From NCBI RefSeq assembly GCF_009939195.1, contig NZ_JAACKC010000010.1:1-64000 (forward strand): a DNA stretch of 64,000 nt. Direction: 5' to 3'. Origin of the DNA: Acinetobacter kanungonis (lineage in GTDB: Bacteria > Pseudomonadota > Gammaproteobacteria > Pseudomonadales > Moraxellaceae). The position numbers and the translations under genes were made by a program. A model generated the notes under the pieces. The model was not told the DNA's origin. It worked only from the letters and a program-made list of their open reading frames with translations, and searched no databases. Below are positions 60,677 to 64,000 of this stretch, in pieces; within the stretch, counting starts at the first letter, position 1; the number at the start of each line of letters is the position of its first letter.

Positions 60677-62098
60677 ATGGCAAAAATCGTCAAACCACTC
60701 ACTGATACTAAATGCGCATCTGCGAAGCCCAAAGTGGATTCGCAAGGCAAACCTGTCAATAACAAACTTGCAGATGGGAATGGGCTTTATCTTATTGTCA
60801 GACCATCGGGCAGGAAAACGTGGCAATTCATTTATGGGCGAAAGAACTATTTAAATGCCAAAGGTAAGCCAACGGACGGCGTTATCACGATAGGCGATTA
60901 CTCTAAAGCTGGCGTCAAAGGGGTGCTTATTTCGCTAGATGCTGCGCGAGAGAAGCGCAAAAACTACTTATCTCTGATAGAGAATGGTATTGATCCAATC
61001 GATTTTATAAAAATTGAAGATGAAAAAATTAATCATCGATTTGACTTTGAGTCGATAACACGAGATTGGCATGTGGCTTATGCAAAGTCTTCGGGTTCCC
61101 AAGATTCGACAATCTCAAAATCCTTACGAAGTTTCGAGATGTATGTATTTCCCTTGATTGGGGTGAAACTCGTAGATGAAATCAAGCCGCGCGATTTGAG
61201 TATAGTTTTGGAGCACATTGAAGAAAAAGGCTTCGTTGAAGTGGTCGATAAAGTAAAACGTAGACTAGCGGCTATTTTTGCTCACGCGGTCAGTAAGGGG
61301 TATATCGAACAAAGTCCTGCGATTCACTTAAAAGGGGCATTGACTCAGAAAAGTGAAGAGAAACATCATCCGAAGTTGCCGCTGGATAGACTATGTGAGC
61401 TTTTTCAAAGGCTTAAAAATGACACTGGGAATCCACTCACTAAGCTTTATGTCGAGTTTGCATTGCACACTTTTGCTCGTTCCAGTGAAATGATGTTTGC
61501 ACGCTGGGATGAGTTTGATTTCGATAAAAGTATCTGGACGATCCCTGCAACTCGCATCCCTGTAGAAGGATGCAAAAATTCACATCGTGGTGCAAAAATG
61601 CGAAGAGAGCATATTGTGCCGTTATCGCGCCAAGTTAAAGACATCCTCATGGAGGTACGGGCTTACAGCGGTGTGAGCAAGCATGTATTTCCTGCTGACC
61701 ATGACTTAAACAAATTCATCAGTGAGAATACCGTCAACAAGACGTTGCAGCGCATGAAGTACAATACTAAAACGGATGTATGCTTGCATGGCTTTCGCGG
61801 AATGGCACGCGGTGCTTTGGGTTTGAGCGGTTTGTTTGATCGAGATGCGATTGAACGTCAAATGAGTCACAAGACTGATAATGCGATTGAGTGGGCATAC
61901 ACGCATCATGTTGATTTTATGGAAGAGCGGAAAATTATGATGGAGTGGTGGGGTGACTACCTTGAGCTAAATCACGATAAATTTATTTCGCCTCAGGAGT
62001 TCAGAGAGTCTTTATTGCGAGATGCACGGAGTGGCGTTCAAAGTTTTAAATATGGAAAACTTACGAAGATTCAGATGGCGATGTTGTCAGCGGGTTAA
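60677..62098 (+). CDS. P4-type tyrosine site-specific integrase
   Basis: 473 residues. An N-terminal DUF4102 arm-binding domain (LADGNGLYLIVRPSGRKTWQF, split by the conserved NGLYL) is followed by a SAM-like core-binding domain and a catalytic domain. Active-site residues are Arg in ARSSEMMFARW (~274), HGFRGMAR (~372, His and Arg), His in QMSHKT and Tyr in WAYTHHVDFMEERK near 412, so the enzyme looks intact. It is 162 bp from the tRNA-Leu 3' end and reads away from it, the usual arrangement for islands integrated at tRNAs. The ribosome site is weak. Confidence 0.93.
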   Translation: MAKIVKPLTDTKCASAKPKVDSQGKPVNNKLADGNGLYLIVRPSGRKTWQFIYGRKNYLNAKGKPTDGVITIGDYSKAGVKGVLISLDAAREKRKNYLSLIENGIDPIDFIKIEDEKINHRFDFESITRDWHVAYAKSSGSQDSTISKSLRSFEMYVFPLIGVKLVDEIKPRDLSIVLEHIEEKGFVEVVDKVKRRLAAIFAHAVSKGYIEQSPAIHLKGALTQKSEEKHHPKLPLDRLCELFQRLKNDTGNPLTKLYVEFALHTFARSSEMMFARWDEFDFDKSIWTIPATRIPVEGCKNSHRGAKMRREHIVPLSRQVKDILMEVRAYSGVSKHVFPADHDLNKFISENTVNKTLQRMKYNTKTDVCLHGFRGMARGALGLSGLFDRDAIERQMSHKTDNAIEWAYTHHVDFMEERKIMMEWWGDYLELNHDKFISPQEFRESLLRDARSGVQSFKYGKLTKIQMAMLSAG

Positions 62099-62188
62099 TC
62101 AAGCTTGGTTGTTAATTGCTCAAACACAAAACTATTTTCTAAAAAGTAGGTTGGTGCTCACTAAAATAAGAGAAATACATATGAATGC

Positions 62189-62407
62189 ATGGAGACCCTT
62201 AGAGTGCTATCAATTCAACCTCTACGACTGTCGATGAATAAAGTTTGCGAACTGTTGGATATTACACGTGAAGGATTGCGGAAATTGCAGATGAATGACC
62301 CAACCTTTCCGAAGCCATTAAAGGCAGGGGGCTCTAGGCAGTGTCGCGTTTATTATGATTATGCCTCTCTCATTGAGTGGCACGAGAAGCAAAAGCTCGC
62401 GGCTTAG
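62189..62407 (+). CDS. AlpA-like small DNA-binding regulator
   Basis: 72 residues. LRLSMNKVCELLDITREGLRKL (helix-turn-helix, split here by the NKVCELL helix) is followed by DPTFPKPLKAGGSRQ and ASLIEWHEKQ, the pattern of AlpA/phage Cox-like regulators that often control excision of P4-type elements. The start is uncertain: ATG 62189, or GTG 62204 with GGAG 9 bases upstream, or ATG 62234, which would cut the HTH. It lies 90 bp after the integrase gene. Confidence 0.75.
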   Translation: METLRVLSIQPLRLSMNKVCELLDITREGLRKLQMNDPTFPKPLKAGGSRQCRVYYDYASLIEWHEKQKLAA

Positions 62408-62424
62408 TTGTGCGCTAATTCAAT

Positions 62425-62449
62425 ATGGGGGCTAAAGCCTCCATTTTTT
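62425..62449 (+). terminator. Intrinsic terminator after the AlpA-like gene
   Basis: The stem ATGGGGGC/GCCTCCAT (one G-T pair) has a TAAA loop followed by T6. Confidence 0.75.
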
Positions 62450-62482
62450 CCAATAGTGGTTTTTTATTCCTACTTCTTGTTG

Positions 62483-62488
62483 TATAAT
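62483..62488 (+). promoter_or_regulatory. -10 element for the unknown element genes
   Basis: A perfect TATAAT lies 35 bp before ATG 62524, with TG directly ahead. No clear -35 is seen. Confidence 0.45.
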
Positions 62489-62523
62489 TAGCGCTCGAAA
62501 AGCACGCCACACAAAGGATTGAT

Positions 62524-63039
62524 ATGGCAAGAACAAAGTTACTAACTCGCTCTCAAGCAGCACAGAGGTTGCACGAAGCGGACAAATCAAAAACAGCCAT
62601 CCAGTGGAATACGTTCTTAAACGACAACTCCAAACCAAGAGTGAAGCCTGAAAAGCGTATTCCGTACGAGCGCACCATCCACAACATTGCCATGTATCGT
62701 TTGTCTGACCTTGAGGTGTTTATCGCCAAGCGTAAAGAGCAAGCACAAGCGAAGCGTGAAATAGCCAAACAGTCACGGGTAGCGGATTTGACGGCACACT
62801 TCGGTTTGGCTGACCAAGAGAATGAAAACTCATTCGGGCAAAACTTTGGATATGTTTGGAAAGGTGCATCGGTGAATTTGATCGCTGATAATGCTGAACG
62901 TGGGCAGCCCAACGCGGTCTCTATTCAATTACAGATCAACCATCCTTTGCGAGTATCAGCACTGACAACAGCTCAAGCTGAAGCTTTCGCGAATGAGATT
63001 CTTGAAGCAGTGGCGCAAGCCAAGCGCTTGGGACTATAG
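62524..63039 (+). CDS. Hypothetical protein of the integrative element
   Basis: 171 residues, no recognised domain. The basic N-terminus has a short helix-turn-helix-like start (LLTRSQAAQRLHEA), followed by a Lys/Arg/Gln-rich helical stretch (FIAKRKEQAQAKREIAKQ, ~62-79). The more ordered C-terminal half has beta strands (VSIQLQINHPLRV) and an Ala-rich helix (TAQAEAFANEILEAVAQA). It is soluble and could bind nucleic acid. AAAGGA lies 5 bases before the ATG, and it is probably co-transcribed with the next gene (10 bp). Confidence 0.75.
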   Translation: MARTKLLTRSQAAQRLHEADKSKTAIQWNTFLNDNSKPRVKPEKRIPYERTIHNIAMYRLSDLEVFIAKRKEQAQAKREIAKQSRVADLTAHFGLADQENENSFGQNFGYVWKGASVNLIADNAERGQPNAVSIQLQINHPLRVSALTTAQAEAFANEILEAVAQAKRLGL

Positions 63040-63049
63040 GAGATAGAGC

Positions 63050-63274
63050 ATGGATGCTCATACAGAAAACTGCCTACACGCGATTGAAACAACGCTTGCG
63101 ATCAGCGAAGCAAAACAGCTCAAAGCCGATCGGGTTTGGCTAAACGCTGGTAATCAGCAATACACAGTTGCTTTTGATCATGGTACAGATCGAACCGCAT
63201 TTACCATGACGCGGCAACAGTTTGAAGGCTTACTAGAAGGTGCCTTGTTGTTAGATTACAACTTGCCCAGTTAA
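63050..63274 (+). CDS. Small hypothetical protein of the integrative element
   Basis: 74 residues, mildly acidic, soluble, with no known motif. A helical N-half (HAIETTLAISEAKQLKADRV) is followed by strands (QQYTVAFDHG, TAFTMTRQQF). AGGAGA stands about 6 bases before the ATG. It is followed by a strong terminator, so it ends the short operon with the 171-residue gene. Confidence 0.7.
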   Translation: MDAHTENCLHAIETTLAISEAKQLKADRVWLNAGNQQYTVAFDHGTDRTAFTMTRQQFEGLLEGALLLDYNLPS

Positions 63275-63294
63275 GACCAAACTATAGCCAATAA

Positions 63295-63322
63295 AAAAGG
63301 AAGCGCTGAAACGCTTCCTTTT
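63295..63322 (+). terminator. Intrinsic terminator
   Basis: The 11-bp stem AAAAGGAAGCG/CGCTTCCTTTT has a 6-base loop. It separates the small operon from the next gene. Confidence 0.85.
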
Positions 63323-63413
63323 CCAATTTGCAAGGTTGGCAAAACCAAGCTAGTGGCGTACTGGACAGGAGTCATTTTAGCAGATTTTGTCATGAAAATC
63401 AGTTGAGTAGGAC

Positions 63414-64000
63414 ATGGAAAACACAGGATTTTTCAACGTACGTGAGCAGGAAGAAACAGAGTGGCTGCTCGCGGAAGTGGATGTAATGATCTCTGAATTG
63501 TGCAATGACGGTGGGCATCATGCCGTCAAAACAGATACACCAACGAAGGAGGTTCACGCACTTCTAGACGCTTATCAGGAGCGCGTAGCAGAAAATGCAA
63601 AGCAAGCAGAGATCATGGAGATCGAAATCTATAGCGACATCAACACGTACGGATTTGCTAAGGAGATGGTGCTCACATCGGTAAAGATCGAAGCTGTGAT
63701 TGATTGGCTGGATTTGAGGTTCACCGTAGACCCAGCGGTATGTTCATTCCATAGAGCGCCTAAAGCGCGTAGCCACATCAAAGCATTTCTAACTCGGGAA
63801 ACAGGAACTAGACATTACATCAAGCCCGATGAATCAGATGTCACGCAAGATGGAGAGTCATTCACTATCAGGCTGCACGACATTCGCAACGCGAAAGATT
63901 TAAGGCAAATCACTGGCTTGCTAGAAGCGCAGTACGGTGCTCGATATGACACGATGACCATTGATGCAATAGAACTGTCTCTCGACCTCGATGGCGCAAG
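63414..64000 (+). CDS. Unknown element protein, 3' end outside the window
   Basis: An open frame runs from ATG 63414 to the window edge, giving 195 complete residues. The first ~85 residues are acidic and helical, then IEAVIDWLDLRFTVDP (~93-108) begins a domain that continues into GARYDTMTIDAIELSLDLDG. The D-W-L-x-L-R-F pattern recalls the first strand of rolling-circle or phage-type replication initiators, but this is weak and no metal or Tyr motif is visible yet. The ribosome site is modest (GAG 7 bases upstream). Its length and C-terminus are unknown. Confidence 0.65.
   Translation, partial: MENTGFFNVREQEETEWLLAEVDVMISELCNDGGHHAVKTDTPTKEVHALLDAYQERVAENAKQAEIMEIEIYSDINTYGFAKEMVLTSVKIEAVIDWLDLRFTVDPAVCSFHRAPKARSHIKAFLTRETGTRHYIKPDESDVTQDGESFTIRLHDIRNAKDLRQITGLLEAQYGARYDTMTIDAIELSLDLDGA

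Larger units (their letters stand above)
60515..64000. mobile_element. Left end of an integrative element inserted at tRNA-Leu(CAA), continuing past the window
   Basis: It starts at the tRNA-Leu 3' end, followed by a P4-type integrase, an AlpA-like regulator, two short unknown ORFs and a longer unknown gene cut by the window edge. All are on the plus strand. The distal genes look richer in G+C than the host genes to the left. The right boundary and size are unknown. Confidence 0.8.

Noticed and set aside
60461..60826. Long minus-strand ORF across the tRNA-Leu region
   Set aside because: It crosses the tRNA gene and terminator, opposes the integrase start, and has no plausible ribosome site or family.
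62022..62237. Small plus-strand ORF overlapping the integrase 3' end
   Set aside because: Overlaps the integrase and the AlpA-like gene in other frames and has no recognisable features.
60515..64000. Prophage
   Set aside because: No structural, lysis or packaging genes are visible; a P4-type integrative element is the most that can be supported.

Overview
This window looks like chromosome from Acinetobacter or a close relative (Moraxellaceae, Gammaproteobacteria). The base composition is moderately AT-rich. Recognisable gene blocks fit that group: yibN-grxC-secB, rlmN-pilF-rodZ-ispG-hisS-yfgM-bamB-der, tgt-yajC-secD-secF, leuS-lptE-holA, ilvI-ilvH-ilvC and a macA-macB-outer membrane factor cluster. 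The organism call rests on protein-level familiarity, not on a database search.

Left part (1-16.7 kb): a Na+/phosphate cotransporter, a disulfide-reductase flavoprotein, an orphan lipoprotein, and a translationally coupled trio of two BLH/DUF442 phosphatase-like proteins and a 34-residue lipoprotein. These are followed by an alpha/beta hydrolase-trxC pair, two hotdog thioesterases, yajQ, a rhodanese, the mnmC-hypothetical-yciI-yciB operon, the PHP nuclease yciV, a bestrophin-like channel, and radC divergent from coaBC.

Middle (16.8-42.2 kb): cytochrome b562; an alkylation-repair pair (AraC-MGMT fusion plus alkB); yibN-grxC-secB; rsgA divergent from orn; a Bax1-type membrane protein; fabI; the MacAB-type tripartite pump; a bacteriohemerythrin; leuS-lptE-holA; and ilvI-ilvH-ilvC behind a 0.6-kb regulatory region. 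Just after ilvC lies a diverged duplicate of its 3' end, which looks like a recombination scar, followed by a DUF2971 gene. Next come a GT4 glycosyltransferase and a PAP2 phosphatase, preceded by what looks like a tandem Pho box with a correctly placed -10. Together they suggest a phosphate-starvation glycolipid remodelling operon.

Right part (42.2-60.4 kb): the rlmN-to-der housekeeping run, a phosphopantetheinyl transferase, secF/secD/yajC/tgt, a PAS-GGDEF diguanylate cyclase, and queA followed by an unknown membrane protein and a LemA protein.

From 60.4 kb to the right edge, a tRNA-Leu(CAA) gene is followed by a P4-type tyrosine integrase, an AlpA-like regulator and unknown genes that look richer in G+C. 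This is the left end of an integrative element that continues beyond the window. No rRNA, CRISPR array or insertion sequence was seen.
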